DNA of 64,000 bases from Gymnopus androsaceus JB14 (Eukaryota; Basidiomycota; Agaricomycetes; Agaricales; Omphalotaceae), in the NCBI GenBank assembly GCA_009733575.1, contig ML769425.1:178509-242508 (forward strand), read 5' to 3'. A program made the position numbers and the translations under genes. This document shows positions 46,701 to 58,100 of this stretch, in pieces. The notes beneath the pieces are model-generated. The model was given only the letters and a program-made list of their open reading frames with translations, did no database searches and was not told where the DNA came from. Position 1 is the stretch's first letter; every line of letters begins with the position of its first letter.

Positions 46701-48616
46701 CCATGAAGGTTTCCACGTTAGCAGCCTGGATGATTCGTGTTGGAATCTCCCGTTGATTCCTGAGTTTGTTGGTGAGTGGCGTCATGTGGGTAGAGCATCC
46801 GGAGTCGAAAAGAATTGCTCCGTAACTGTGGGCTGCAGCGTAAGCATCAACGTATACTTCTTCCTCCTCTTCATCATTAAGAGTAAGAGGTGGCAGACTG
46901 TCAAATTTGATGTTTTGCACTGCATTAGAATTGTATTTCTGACATCTGTTGTTGCTCGGCAATGAAAGAGCTAATTCGAATTTATCAGCTATTTCAGAAA
47001 AATCAAAAACAAGATTCCCATGCTTAGCGGGAATTTCGATTGCTGCCCATGATGACTCTGGTACTTCCTCAATCATGGATGAGGATGCCACTTTGCTGTT
47101 CTTCAGCCTATCTCTCCAGTTTCCATCCAACTTCTTCTTCTGCTTCTCTTTAGGAGCCTTTGTCTCCTTGGCCTTGTTGGCCTGACTGCGTTTCTCCGAT
47201 GGACATTGATTTCCAAAGTGACCTTTACCTCCGCAGTTATAGCAAACCGAGTCCTGACAACTAGTTGATCCTCCACAGCCTCGGCCTCTGCCTTGGGAAT
47301 TTCCCCTAAAGGAATTTCCACGACCTTGGAATCCTCCTCTTCCCCTGTTACTGGCGTAGTTTGCCGATTCCTTCTTGTGATCATGTCACATTTGGTGTAC
47401 CATTGATTCAGCACAAATGGTGGAAATAAGCTTGGCAGGACTGAGCTTCTTGTCTGCTTTCACGGAGAAAACAGCTAATGCGTTTATGGTGGCTTTGAAG
47501 GTGTCAGGAACAGAGGACATAATGGTGTTGACGAATATATCATTGTTGATATCGATTCCTCTTGTCGTGAGGTCATTGCGGATGCTGATCATATCATCCA
47601 AATGTTTATTGACCTTGGATGGGTCCATGCATCGCATGGTGTGAAGTCGTCTTTGCAAAAATGATTCAGTGAGAGCGTTTTTGGAATCATAATCAGCAAG
47701 TAAATTTTCCCACAACTGTTTTGTGTTGTTGTAGTTCCTATACCTTCGGAATATTCCATCCAATAACCTGCCAATGATAGCATTCAAAAGGTCATTGTCC
47801 TTTTCTCTATCATTCTGCATTGCATCTGGATCTGTTGTCACATGTGGATTCCATTCGAAATAGCGCTGGTAGCCGATAGATCTGGCTGCAAATTCCACTC
47901 AAGTTTTCCACATATCCCAATTTGATCCATCCGACTTTAAAGTTGTAACCTTATCAAAGGCTTTTAGTGCTTTAGACATGTTGTCATTGCTGGAATCTGA
48001 TTCAACTGCCCCTGACGATTCAGATCCTGAATCTGATGGAGATGAGGGTGGAGATCTTTGCGGAAGATCACTCGGTAAGGGCTGTGGAGTTTGCTGTGGA
48101 GATGGCTGTGGAGATGGATTCGGTGGAAGTGGAGGTGGAGTTTGCTGTGGCTCTTGTTTTGGTAACGAAACTGGAGCTGGTGAAGGAGTAGGTGCTGGAG
48201 TGGGATTAGATGAAGATGAGGCTGTGGCTTTCTGTTTGCCAGCTAGACGTTTGCTATGTCTTTTCTCCTGTCTTTCATTTTCTGCAACTTTGATAAATTG
48301 TTCCTGACCAATATCAGGTAGATCGGTGTAATCCGGTAATTCTGCAGTATATTTAGTATCCTTGTGAGGTGTATCGTACCGGTTTGGGCAAGGCTGTTTA
48401 GCACAAACAAACCACTTCTGGTTGCTTGGATTCCACCACCTGTCACGGGTTTCGTCTTTGTCTGCTATGAGATTTTGAAGCACAGGGTGCCTTCGGATCG
48501 GTGGCTGGTAATGGTAATGGTAGAGGCGCTGGTTTACTGCTGGATGCTGCGGCAGTGGCGGCTTGTCCTGATGCTGTTCTGCAAGCTGCTGGTGCAGTAG
48601 GCCTAGATTGTGACAT
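43735..48616 (-). pseudogene. Copia Gag-Pol polyprotein (frameshifts and stops)
   Basis: Reading from 48616: an Ala/Ser/Pro-rich Gag start (MSQSRPTAPAACRTASG), a frameshift near 48480, a long Pro/Ser/Gln linker, a TGA near 47899, then Gag helices (47898-47386). The zinc knuckle CYNCGGKGHFGNQC is at about 47245-47200. Protease DSGCSTHM is at about 46800 and the GAG-pre-integrase block (HCILGHFNYAYMKHMF) near 46390. The integrase core contains TLVDEATDW, HSDQGGEF and, after a frameshift near 45960, the C-terminal region. Reverse transcriptase has SKWVYRTKKDERG, HQMDVKSAYLYG and an HVDD catalytic box (about 44700). RNase H has YADG and STTEAEYIAL. A TGA interrupts GLKHAG near 44805. The final stop is at 43735. 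DSGCS instead of the usual DSGAS is a small variation. Confidence 0.9.
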
Positions 48617-48661
48617 CAACAATGGTTATGTCCACAAATAGATGCATCAATGGTTAAGGCC

Positions 48662-48674
48662 GGGGCCCATAACC
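48662..48674 (-). other. Primer-binding site matching initiator tRNA-Met anticodon arm
   Basis: Directly inside the 5' LTR the plus strand reads GGGGCCCATAACC, which equals the anticodon arm of eukaryotic initiator tRNA-Met (CAT anticodon). Copia and Ty5 are known to prime with a cleaved 5' half of initiator tRNA-Met annealing through this region, so the same mechanism is inferred here. Confidence 0.7.
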
Positions 48675-49037
48675 TGTTAGAGTTACATTCCTAAATAGGA
48701 AGTAGCAGCAGTAAGTCCACACAGGACTTAGTAGTAGCAATCACACAGATCGATGGGGGACGACAGTGTTATTACAGGGTACGGTACCTAAGCTTATATA
48801 CAGTCCTAAGTACAAACAATATATTGGGCAAGTGGCTACTGCATGAATATGTGTGGCTACTGTCCATACGGTGAAGTGGGTACTGCGAGAGAGCAAGTGG
48901 ATACAGCGAGAGACTGAGTGGAGTCTGCGAGACGATAACAGTGGAGTGCATGGGATGGTGATACAAACAAGTGGAGACTACGAGAAAGTGTTCCAGGTAT
49001 AGTTCAATAAGATATATTTACCTTTGATATTCCAACA
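48675..49037 (-). repeat. 5' LTR of the Copia element
   Basis: 363 bp with TGTTGG...TAACA ends on the coding strand. It carries an extra 19-bp segment (around GAGACTGAGTGGAGTCTGC, about 48910-48930) relative to the 3' LTR. Both LTRs have a GATATATTTACC block near the retroviral 5' end. Confidence 0.95.
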
Positions 49038-49112
49038 TATGCCTGCGGCACTGGCACCCAGTATGAGAACACTGAAGTTTCAGTGCTTTGTGCTGAACAG
49101 CCGCTGCGTGGC
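49038..49112. repeat. G+C-rich interspersed sequence, right part
   Basis: Continuation of the island at 43300-43383 beyond the Copia element (TATGCCTGCGGCACTGGCAC, then CAGTGCTTTGTGCTGAACAG). Confidence 0.4.
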
Positions 49113-49189
49113 TAAGCTGCTTACTAATTATGACAAATTATTGGTCAGCAGGCGTCTAACCCTTTTTTCAAGTATAGGATCTTCTCAAG

Positions 49190-49520
49190 CCCGCTCAGTG
49201 CGTTGATGGCTAGGAGGCATTCGCATTCAGCACCCAGCGTGTTTGGGAGTGTGTTTGTGTCGGGTTTGCGAATGTGTACCCCTCTTCACCGTCGCTGAGT
49301 CTTTCAGGAAAGACACCACCATCATTGAAAACCGCGCAACCGCAAGTCCAAGCCCAACTTACCCCCGCCCAAATACAAAAAGCCCAAAACGCCGTGTACG
49401 CTGCTGCGTTGGCGAGTACCGTTGCGCAGACACTTGTGGGGAAATTGGGGAGTGCGTTTTGAAATGCGCTGAATCTAGCTCCTCTGCAAGCGCTGGTCCT
49501 AATGCTAATGTGAGTACTAG
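49190..49520 (+). other. Short coding-like fragment
   Basis: The plus frame 49274-49462 reads QVQAQLTPAQIQKAQNAVYA then ALASTVAQTLVGKLGSAF and stop, an amphipathic-helical C-terminus. The opposite strand is also open (49623-49210). It could be the 3' remnant of the gene cut by the transposon block on its left. No family recognised. Confidence 0.3.
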
Positions 49521-50117
49521 CATTAGCTAGCGCGAGGCCATGGGACGTTGTCCTGGAGCGGGGAGGCGCTCTGGCCCGGTGTTTGGCCATATTTGGCTGG
49601 GGCTTTGCAGTAGTCGTGTTCATAGCTAGTCCGCTTCATCATCTAGACTCGACTTCATTGGCCTTTGGCATCGCGATAGCCAGGCTCGGTGTCGGTTCGG
49701 CCTACTCCAACGTAGATATGAAAGTCCTCGAGAGTAAAGCGGTGGTGAGGGGATCTTAATGCATGTCGTCAAGATGAACATGAGGAAGTTGATGCAAGTA
49801 CCAACACCAATGTCGACGCCGAGGATGCAATATGCACAGTAGTAGTATGGAGGCATTGTTGGAGGAGAGTATGAGGTGTTTGGTGTTGAGAAAGGGGTTT
49901 GATATCTTATCTTCCCAATTCGTATAATCTAGAGCTGCCATGCATGTCATGCGGCGTGACGTAGACATAGAACCGAGATGTGGCGAGCGCGCGTACAAAC
50001 AAAGAGGGTTGACACGGAGTTATGTAAAGAGCTATAAGCTTCTTCTTCTTCGGCTCTGACCAATTGCTTTCCTGCTCTCCCCTCGTCGGAAGTCCTAACT
50101 CCAGTCCAAGAATCTGA
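49521..50117. promoter_or_regulatory. Upstream region of the NCS1 transporter gene
   Basis: No supported gene. Minus-strand open frames (49626-49998) include a hydrophobic stretch but lack motifs. The 3' 150 bp (CTTCTTCTTCGGC, pyrimidine-rich) should hold the transporter promoter. Confidence 0.35.
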
Positions 50118-52096
50118 ATGGAGTCTGTCGAAAAAGCTGAAGTCGAGGAAATCTCTGCAGATGGATCTACCGTATATCAATGGCTGCTTGACCAGGGGGT
50201 TGAGACTCATGGGTATGTAGCTTCACCGCTCCCTTCCACAAAGCTCCTCCATGATAACAACCAACGATGCATTTCCAGGATAACTCCTACAGAAAAGGAA
50301 GTTCGAACTGATCAGCGGCTGCATCAAATGTTCACCCTGTGGTTCTCAAGTTGCTTCAACGTTTCTGGGTGAGATGGACTCCGGCTCAGGAAGGATCAAC
50401 GGACTAAAATGACAGCTTGAATATTGGGGTTATGGGCCCTCTTTTCTTCAAGCTCGATCTCACTGCCACCGTCGTCATTCTAGTGGTTGTCAATATAATG
50501 TACGTATGTATTTCCCTTCAATCTTGCTGATATTTACTACTGGCATAGATGCTCTATACTTCCCGCCTACTTGTTTGTCTTCCGCAGTCAACTATAATTG
50601 TACTGCTCATTAGCGAAGTCCTTGACCCATTTCAGATGTATGCTCGGTCCCAAGCTAGGAACGAGAACTATGGTTCTCAGTCGTTTCTCATTTGGGTAAG
50701 TCCTTAGGATTCCAATTTCGCCTGAGCTTGACAGTTGATCTAGCTACTACGGTGCTAAGCTTCCTGCGATTCTCAATGTTTTTTCAATGATTGGTTGGCT
50801 GATTCTTGGGTACATTCTCGGGGGTCAGTATCTCACTGGGACGTTCCCCGTTATCAGCGAAGCTGTTGGTATCGGTATCATTTCAGTGATATCCCTACTT
50901 GTGCGTTTTTAAGGCTAGATCCTTCGTTCCCAATGAAGTAACCCACTCACTACTTATAGATTTCCTTTTTTGGCTGCGGAATTCTTCATCGCTTCAACTC
51001 CTATATATGGATACCCAATGTGGTCCTTTTCCTCACTTTTTTGGGCGCTGGAGGGAAGAACTTGACGAAAGCGGTTCCAGCATCGTCTGAAATGACGGTG
51101 TCTCAAATTATCTCGTATTCAACCACAGTCGCGGCTATGACGCTTACCTGGACTCCTAATGCGCTGGATTTTAGTGTTCATCATCAGCCCAAAGCTAACG
51201 GATGGAGAATCTTCATTTACGCCTTCCTTGGTCTTTTCGTTTCGAACGTAAGATTGATGAATTGCACTATCACTCGAATACTCTCCTCAACTTCTGTGTT
51301 TCTACTTTAGATTTCCTGGAATGTACTAGGCGCCGTCCTTGGCTCGGTTTCTCCTGAAATCCCATCGTGGAAAGCCAGTCTTGGAGCCAATGGAAATGAT
51401 TTTGGAGCTCTGGTGGTAACCATTCTGGATCCAGTCGGCGGTTTCGGGAAATTCTTGATCATGATTTCTGTACTGTCTTTTTCTGGAGGGAACGCCATCA
51501 CTCTATACTCATTTGGTACTTCGACCGCTCCATACACCTTTCATCATACTCATCTATATAGGTCTAAGTCTGATGTGCGTTTCCACAACATTCGCCAAGG
51601 TTCCTCGATATCTCTATTCAGTTATTGGTACTGCGATGTACGTTTCTCAGCCTCTACGATATCGCTCAACACTCACTACTCGTTAAAAGTGCCATTCCAA
51701 TAGCCATCATTGGATCCTCAAAGTTTTTTGCAACGTTCGAAGACATCATTAGTAAATACTTCTTCCTAGTCCTTTCCCTTGGAATTCACATTGGTTTTGT
51801 TAGGTTTGATTGGATACTGGACCGCATCTTACACTGCGATCCTTTTCTGCGAACACTTTCACTTCCGTAGAAATCAGTGTTCGAATTATCAGATCGACTG
51901 TTGGAATACACCGCGTCTACTTCCTTTGGGAACAGCAGCAGTCTCTGCCTTGCTACTATCCTTGGCGATTATTGTTCCTTGCATGGACCTGGCAGTGGGG
52001 GATATTGGACTTGTGGTTGGGTTTGCCACGTCGTGGATTCTATATGCCATTTTTCGAAGCATAGAACGCAGATACACACCAAAACGTCTCGGTTGA
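50118..52096 (+). CDS. NCS1-family transporter, purine-cytosine permease-like
   Basis: ATG at 50118 (MESVEKAEVEEISADGSTVY) leads to TPTEKEVRTDQRLHQMFTLW, the cytosolic entry of fungal Fcy2/FcyB-type permeases. Spliced exons then give helices with VMGPLFFKLDL, PKLGTRTMVLSRFSFG, YYGAKLPAILNVFSMIGWLI, LGYILGGQYLTGTFPVISEA, IWIPNVVLFLTFLGAG and TTVAAMTLTWTPNALDFSV. Further exons carry WRIFIYAFLGLFVS, ILDPVGGFGKFLIM, IPIAIIGSSKFFATFEDIIS and IGYWTASYTAILFCEHFHFR, ending YAIFRSIERRYTPKRLG with a stop at 52094-52096. About ten to twelve membrane segments are expected. The family imports cytosine, purines or related bases with protons at the plasma membrane. The frame stays open with plausible introns of about 50 nt, so the gene looks intact. 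Confidence 0.85.
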
Positions 52097-53201
52097 CTTG
52101 TTACAGTAAATTCTTTTTACTGTAAAAGTTGTAATCCGGATCGAATTGAATTGGCAAATTGAACTTCAACTTGAAGGACATATTGTGGAGATCATCGAAG
52201 TGATTTTATACTTCTACTCCAAGACTCTGACTTATAGTTTTCCAGTCGCCCACTGCCACTGCGAATAAACTTCAACCTGCAGCTCTGTTGATGGATTGTG
52301 CTCGAAGACGTTGGACTCGCCAAGGGAATTAAAAGAGGGGCAAAGTTTAGCGCGCACTGAGCTCGCGATCGCGTAATTATGAGTCTGTTGAAAACTTTGC
52401 TGACAACTCAGCAGAAAGAAAGGCGTCGAGGCGTTGAATTTGAGCTCTAGATGGAGTCATGGCGCAAGATTTGCTATACACTGGCTGACTGGAAATGGTA
52501 TATGGTGTTACAAGGTTAGTCTCTTTCCACAGATTGACTAAGAGTGTAATTGAACGCAAAACAACGAAACGTTAGAGCTTCTATACTTGGCGAAAGAAGC
52601 ACTATCTCCCCGTTCATAATCATTCCATTGCCCCAGATGCTATATGAGCTCACTGTTCCCACTGTCTTCGCTACTTTGTTGCTGCACACCTTGACCAGAG
52701 CCACTGTTGGCACTGAGCTTGTGCCACCCCACTCTTCACTGTATGTAGGTTTCTGTGATATTTTACTGTTGATTTTAAATTATTTTTTCAGAGGCAAGGG
52801 AGAAGACAATCTAAGCACAATGGCTTTGACCTCACAACTTGACTTTTGTATATATTGAGTATTTGAATACCTTGTTCTCCTTGCTGATGACTGGGACTTT
52901 GGGCCTCGACCCCGTTTCAACACCTTCACCTCCCCAACATCTGCTGCTCTCAACTTCCTTGGGTGTAGATGCTGCGGCCACATTCCTCCTAGCCCATATA
53001 GCAAAGCATTGCGAGCCCAACCGCTCAAGGGTAATCGGGATGTAGCTATTAGGGAATGGGCTGAGTTTTCACCTGCTGCTCTTAAGCTTGCTTGTGAATC
53101 ATCACAAAAGGATCTGTGTTCGGGCTGACAGGAAGTTTCGACCTGCAAGTGTTGCGGAATGGAAGATTTGACCAGTGTATGAAGTAGTAGAACATGTATA
53201 A
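52097..53201. other. Undefined region with open frames on both strands
   Basis: A short ATG frame MSLLKTLLTTQQKERRRGVE (52379) ends quickly. At 52600-52740 a plus frame reads FATLLLHTLTRATVGTELV. At 52860-53110 both strands are open (plus LRAQPLKGNRDVAIREWAEF; minus LSGWARNALLYGLGGMWPQH). A CAAATTGAACTTCAACTTGA stretch at 52153-52172 matches the TTCAACTT repeats seen at 53.87 and 61.1 kb. No gene can be assigned. Confidence 0.25.
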
Positions 53202-53850
53202 TCAAAATGTATAAGCATTGAGCGATAAAATATTGACCCTACTATCACCATCGAACCCATCTGTACATGTCTTCGAGCACCAACGCAACCTCGTGGAACC
53301 CTTCAGAAATTTTCTGTGGCACGCATCCAAATCCATCGCTTTCCCAAGGATATCCTCCACCTTCTGCGAGCTCGACACCATATCCCCGGACAGTTCAAGT
53401 ACTTTGTCGGATAGCTCAGACACATGCGCGCACGATGGACACCTAGAACCCAAGTCACTTCCTACCACATCTTCATCCTCCACCTGTTTTCGGATATCGG
53501 AAGCCACTGACCGTAGATCACTAATGCACCTCCAAAGAGCAATAGTAGTCATACCACAGTACGGAGAATTGAGTTGACTCTGAATGAGTGCAAGATCATC
53601 GTACATGCGATTGAAAGCCTTCCTAAAACCAATTTCCAATTTGGTGAAGCCCGCATCTCGGAGCAACATATAGATACTGCCATAAAGTTGGGGGTTGAAG
53701 CGAATTTCTTTTCCAAGCTGTCCAGCTTGGAATAAAGCTCGGTATGAAAGTTCAGAAATCCCTTTGAAGCATGAACTATCTTTGCAAATGGCTCGGAGGG
53801 ATATCTACAGCCGGCCTTTCTTCTCTCCCAAGCGAACCATATGGCACAAT
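53202..53850 (-). pseudogene. 3' half of an uncharacterised helical protein gene, cut at its 5' end
   Basis: One frame runs from about 53810 to the stop at 53202: CFKGISELSYRALFQAGQLG, YGSIYMLLRDAGFTKLEIGF, ALWRCISDLRSVASDIRKQV, then a CPSCAHVSELSD segment and DILGKAMDLDACHRKF. It looks helical, with one TAG near 53806. There is no start codon before the repeat block begins at 53856. A minus-strand frame at 61440-61256 (MKNSLEAQLASARQIIEDAI, ALFLQHLGIRGSMTQE) could be the missing 5' part: joining the two at the shared GAATT keeps the frame. Function unknown. Confidence 0.45.
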
Positions 53851-54070
53851 AATTCACCTAATATTCCAACTTCAATTCATATTTTGACTTCATGTTTCAA
53901 CTTTCAACTTCAAATCACAACTTCAACTTGAACATTCAACTTTCAACTCCCATTATTTCAACTATGAATTTAAGCAGTAATAGTGCTACTACTGACCATG
54001 CATGTTTCTTATAGTTATTTAGTTGTAGAATGAGTGCAATGAGGTATGAGTTGCATGCATAGGTTGTCAT

Positions 54071-54837
54071 CAGCAAAACCTGGGTGGTCTCCAGAGATCT
54101 CCAGAGTACCTGTAGCTTCTGGAGCAGCTGGAGCAAGGTTACCTATTCCAGAGACCAATATAAACCTCTGGAGACCTCTGGAGACCTCCAGAGGGCTATT
54201 CAATCAAGTTTCCATGTTGTGTAACCATGCATTAATAATAGAAATTTTATATTCATCATTTTTATCATTTATGTACTGTGACAATATTTAGGTGCACTGC
54301 AGCAGTCATTATCATGTAGTAGTAATAAGTGGCAAGTACTGGATGAGTCTTCTGTTTTTCCCCTCCCAATGTTTCCATAGTGCTCTTCTTGATTTCTGCC
54401 TCCATTGCCCAAACCCTTCTGCATTTCTGGAAATCACCTCTAAAAAGCAACATTATGTGAAAGTGAAACTTACAGTGAAAGGATGGAACATTGCAACAGT
54501 GGGAGAAGGGGAAAATTCTCAAGTTCATCTTTGGCAAAAGTTGAAAGCCCATGCATTTTATATCACTTCCTGATAGTTTACAGCATTGTTGATGACACAA
54601 GGAGTTGCGGCAGCCATCATTGTGTCAAGGGCACTTGAGGCCATCATTTTTGGTGCTACTCTGGCTAACAGTCAGACTAGCTCCAAAAAAGGAAAGTCCA
54701 ATCATTCTCAAAGTACCATCAATCGGCAACTACAGCTTTGTTCTCTCCAGAGTCTCCAGAGTTCTCCAGAGCTCTCTGGAGACTTATTCAATTCTCTGGA
54801 TGCTCCAGCAGCTCCAGCAAAAATACAGGTTTTGCTG
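54071..54837. mobile_element. hAT-like non-autonomous element B (TIR CAGCAAAACCTGGGTG)
   Basis: The 767-bp element starts CAGCAAAACCTGGGTGGTCT, identical in its first 16 bases to element A at 3705. It ends ACAGGTTTTGCTG, the matching inverted end. Its subterminal repeats differ from A: CTCTGGAG/CTCCAGAG and CTGGAGCAGCTGGAGC (54095-54195, 54735-54825). The flanking 8-mers GTTGTCAT and ATGGTCTA match poorly, so either the target duplication has decayed or the right end is rearranged. Non-coding. Confidence 0.75.
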
Positions 54838-55136
54838 ATGGTCTATGGCTGACGTATGTGATTGCCAGTGAGCGCCTCTTGCTTCTCACTCTCATGAAGA
54901 GTTGCTCCCTGCATTTGTGCAAGCACCACCAGTAAACAGTCGCCTCTTGCACTTCATTTCTCTTTCTTTTCATCTCTTCTGCCATTCCTTTCCTCTCTTC
55001 ACTCTACGCTTGCAAACTGAAGGAAAAGGATTAGGGCAGGGAAAGACCCCAGAGCTTCCGGGGTCCTTGTTGAGAAATCTGCATTGCATTCACATCCATG
55101 GGGCGTTTCCCTGCATCACATTTGCATTCATGGGGT
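54838..55136. other. Spacer between elements B and the hAT element
   Basis: Pyrimidine-rich sequence (TTCATTTCTCTTTCTTTTCA). The last 70 bases are two copies of a GCATTNNCATCATGGGG-type unit that continues at 58580 beyond the hAT element. Confidence 0.5.
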
Positions 55137-58100
55137 TAGTGTATGGCATGGGTCCGCTGGGTTGGGCTGGGTTCCGGGTTGGGTCAGTTCTGGGTTTGGC
55201 AACCCAGCAACCGTCATCAAACCCAATAACTTTTCAAGCGCTTGAAGCACTGCATTTATGTGCAGAAGAGTAATTTTACTAGTAAAGTAGCCTACATCCT
55301 TCAACAGCCTTCAATAACCTTCAACATTATTTGTACAAGTTTATACTGCCACTGCAACTTTTTCTCTCCAGTCCCAATGAATCTTCTCAAACAAAAGTCC
55401 AGCAACAATCATGGTCGTGGGAAAAAAAACAAAAAAATAGTCATTGTTACTGATGAAGATAATGATAGCAACAAGAGTGAATGCGGAAACACTCAGCCCA
55501 CCAAACCCAATGATGATCACGAGATTGTTGATATGACTGAGGCCGAAAAAGCTAAAAGGGAAGAGGCAATCAACAAGATAAGTCAGTATAAATTCACATA
55601 CAGTTTAAAAAAAAACTTACCATTCAAGAGAAAAAGACTTGGCAAGACGAAAAGCACCAATATATGCATTTTTCAGGGCTGAGCCCGAGTTTGAGTTTGC
55701 CAAGGATGGATCTGTGGAGTACCTTGTATGGAAGTGCATGCACTGTGGGGAGACAAAGCGACAGGGGATGAAAACTAAGGATAAAGGTTCAATGGGTTAG
55801 TAGTTTCTTGAATCTGGCAAAGTAAAGACTTACCTTCAAACAGGAAATATGAGCTCACATGTAAAAAAGTGCTGGGGAGATGAAGCTGTGACCGCTGTAA
55901 AGGATTCGACGCTAGATAAAGCCAGAGATGCTATCAAAAAAATTGGCAAAAAAAGTCAAACAAGACTTACCGCCACCCTCAAGACCTTCAAAGGATGGTC
56001 AAAAATGTTCTCTACACGACCACCTGAAAAGGAAACTACCCGGTATGCTCCCACATCTCTTGTGATATTGTATATATGTATCCTGCATCAAGTTGCAGTG
56101 TTGTGACCACCCAATGGGTGGCAGAATCTGCACGACCATTTCGCATAATTTGGGATCGATGTTACTGCTGGCTTCAGAAAGAGGGTCGTCCAAAGCATTA
56201 TGTGCCAAGTAAGGAAATTGTTGCGCGAGACATGAAGAAGCTTTACACACAAACAAAAGCAAAGCTGGCCAAGGAATTGCAGGTAAGCACTAAAGTTGAT
56301 AAATTGAATGCAGAAAACTTACCAGTCATTATAGACTGTCGACGGTGAACTGCCGATTGCCATTGACTGCTGGACCTCTCCTAATCATTGTGCATGGATG
56401 AGTGTCGTCATTTCATGGCTACAAAAGTTGGACAATGGAAAAAAAGAGCTTACCACAACCATTCTTGACTTTGTTGAGCTTCCATGCTCCCATTCTGCAG
56501 AGAACATGGCGGAGGTGCTTGCAAAGACACTGTAAGAGTATGGTATAGACAGAAAGGTCAGTTGAAACAATTAAAGATTGAATAATAGCTGATTTACCAA
56601 AGATTATCTCCATTACATGCGACAATGCCTCTGCAAATACAGCCATGTTTGAGAAACTTGCTGAAATACTGCCAAACCTCCAAGGCAAAGATGCACAGGT
56701 CCGCTGCTTCGCCCATACCATAAACTTGGCCACCAAAGGCATCCTCCATCCTTTCGAGCCAGTCAAACTAAAACCCAGTGGAAGCAAATCAAACCAAGAT
56801 GATATTGGACTTAATGAGCTGTACGCCAAATTGAGAGATATAGAGGAAAACAGTGATAAGGAAAAGGATGATTTGGAAGGGTTTGTTGACGTATTGCAGG
56901 AGATGACAGAAGAGGAACAAGAGCAGTGGGAAAAGGACGTGGAGCCTGTTAAATCCGCTCTATTCAAAGTAAGTCAGTCACACACACTCTCGACCCTGCA
57001 TTCTGGCCAGCAGCTGCCACATAGGCTTTGCTATGTTGCCAAGACTTACCTTGTTCTTATCTTACACTGTCATTGCCGAGACTTACCTTGTCCTCATCTT
57101 ATGCTGTCCAGACTCGTAAAATTTCTTTCAAAATCATAAACTTGACCACCTTGCTCTTGCCTTGATGGCAAGAGCAAGTTGCCAATACGGAATTCAGAAA
57201 CAGGATTCTTCCTTGCGATGTTGCTACATGCTGGAACTCAACTTATAATATGTTGGCTACCTTTCTGGAGATGAGGGATCCGGTTACAAAGTTTTTGGAT
57301 CGCTTGTCAAATGGCCTGGCAGAGTATTTGCTTGAGGATGAGGAATGGGATGCAATTGAAGGTTTGGTCTCTGCACTCAAGGTTCTTTCCCTCTTCTGTT
57401 TACAGTTGGACTTGCTAACATGTTTTGCTGACAGATCCTCAAAGATGCCACAACTTTCTTTTCTTCAAACATGCCAATTGTTGCTGCAGTTATTCCTGCT
57501 ATGGATGCTATCAACGAAATGTTTGCTACTGGTATTATTGACAAACAGATTCTTTCCGGACCAATTCACCATGCTCTTACAATTGGCAAGAAAACTCTGA
57601 ACAAATATTACATGCTCACAGATGAATCACATATTTATCGAGTGGCAATGGGTAAGCTCTTTTATTTTCTGAGTTTCAAGATCCTGAATTAATTATCATG
57701 TAGTTCTTCATCCTTCTTCTACTTTTGCAAGGCTGGTTGGACAGATTCATGGATTGACAAGGCTGTTTCCATGACTCGAGAGCACTGAGGTTGATATAAG
57801 CCTGCTCAAACAAGTACCACCTCAACAATGGTGTGCCTTTTTACCCATTCTTCCCCTGCTTTATTAATGATTGTTATTCTAGGCATCAATGTCCAAATCT
57901 GGTCAAGCTTCTTCATCAAACTCTTTTGCATCATTGATGGCCAGACATACGCAGGTGACTGGCAGCTCAGGGGATGGAGTGAACAATGAGCTGGACTGTT
58001 ATCTTGCAGACAGCTGTGCCAACTGAGGACCTCTCCAGTGGTGGATCAATAACAGGAAGGTGTATCCCAACCTGGCGAAGCTGGCAATATTGGTTCACTT

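Larger units (their letters stand above)
43384..49037 (-). mobile_element. Full-length Ty1/Copia LTR retrotransposon (defective)
   Basis: Two LTRs (43384-43727 and 48675-49037) bound a minus-strand Gag-Pol region. Perfect 5-bp target duplications TATGC lie at 43379-43383 and 49038-49042. The 5654-bp element has a primer site next to the 5' LTR, a polypurine tract next to the 3' LTR, and domains in Copia order: Gag, zinc knuckle, protease, integrase, reverse transcriptase, RNase H. Stops and frameshifts make this copy non-autonomous. It split a G+C-rich repeat. Confidence 0.95.

Noticed and set aside
48000..48300. Tandem repeat or CRISPR-like array in GGWGGW sequence
   Set aside because: It is low-complexity coding sequence for Pro-rich Gag, without fixed repeat and spacer lengths; CRISPR is not expected in a fungal nuclear genome.
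47978..48307. Plus-strand Gly/Cys-rich frame 47978-48307
   Set aside because: It is the antisense of the Pro/Gln-rich Gag linker of the Copia element.
49210..49623. Minus-strand Ala/Trp-rich frame as a membrane protein
   Set aside because: The hydrophobicity comes from reading an Ala/Gln-rich plus-strand helix in antisense; no independent support.
52780..53205. Minus-strand frame with SGWARNALLYGLGGMW as a real gene
   Set aside because: The opposite strand is equally open (LRAQPLKGNRDVAIREWAEF) and neither has recognisable motifs or splice sites; left unresolved.
54071..54840. 8-bp target duplication for element B
   Set aside because: The flanks GTTGTCAT and ATGGTCTA agree at only four positions, so no duplication is claimed.
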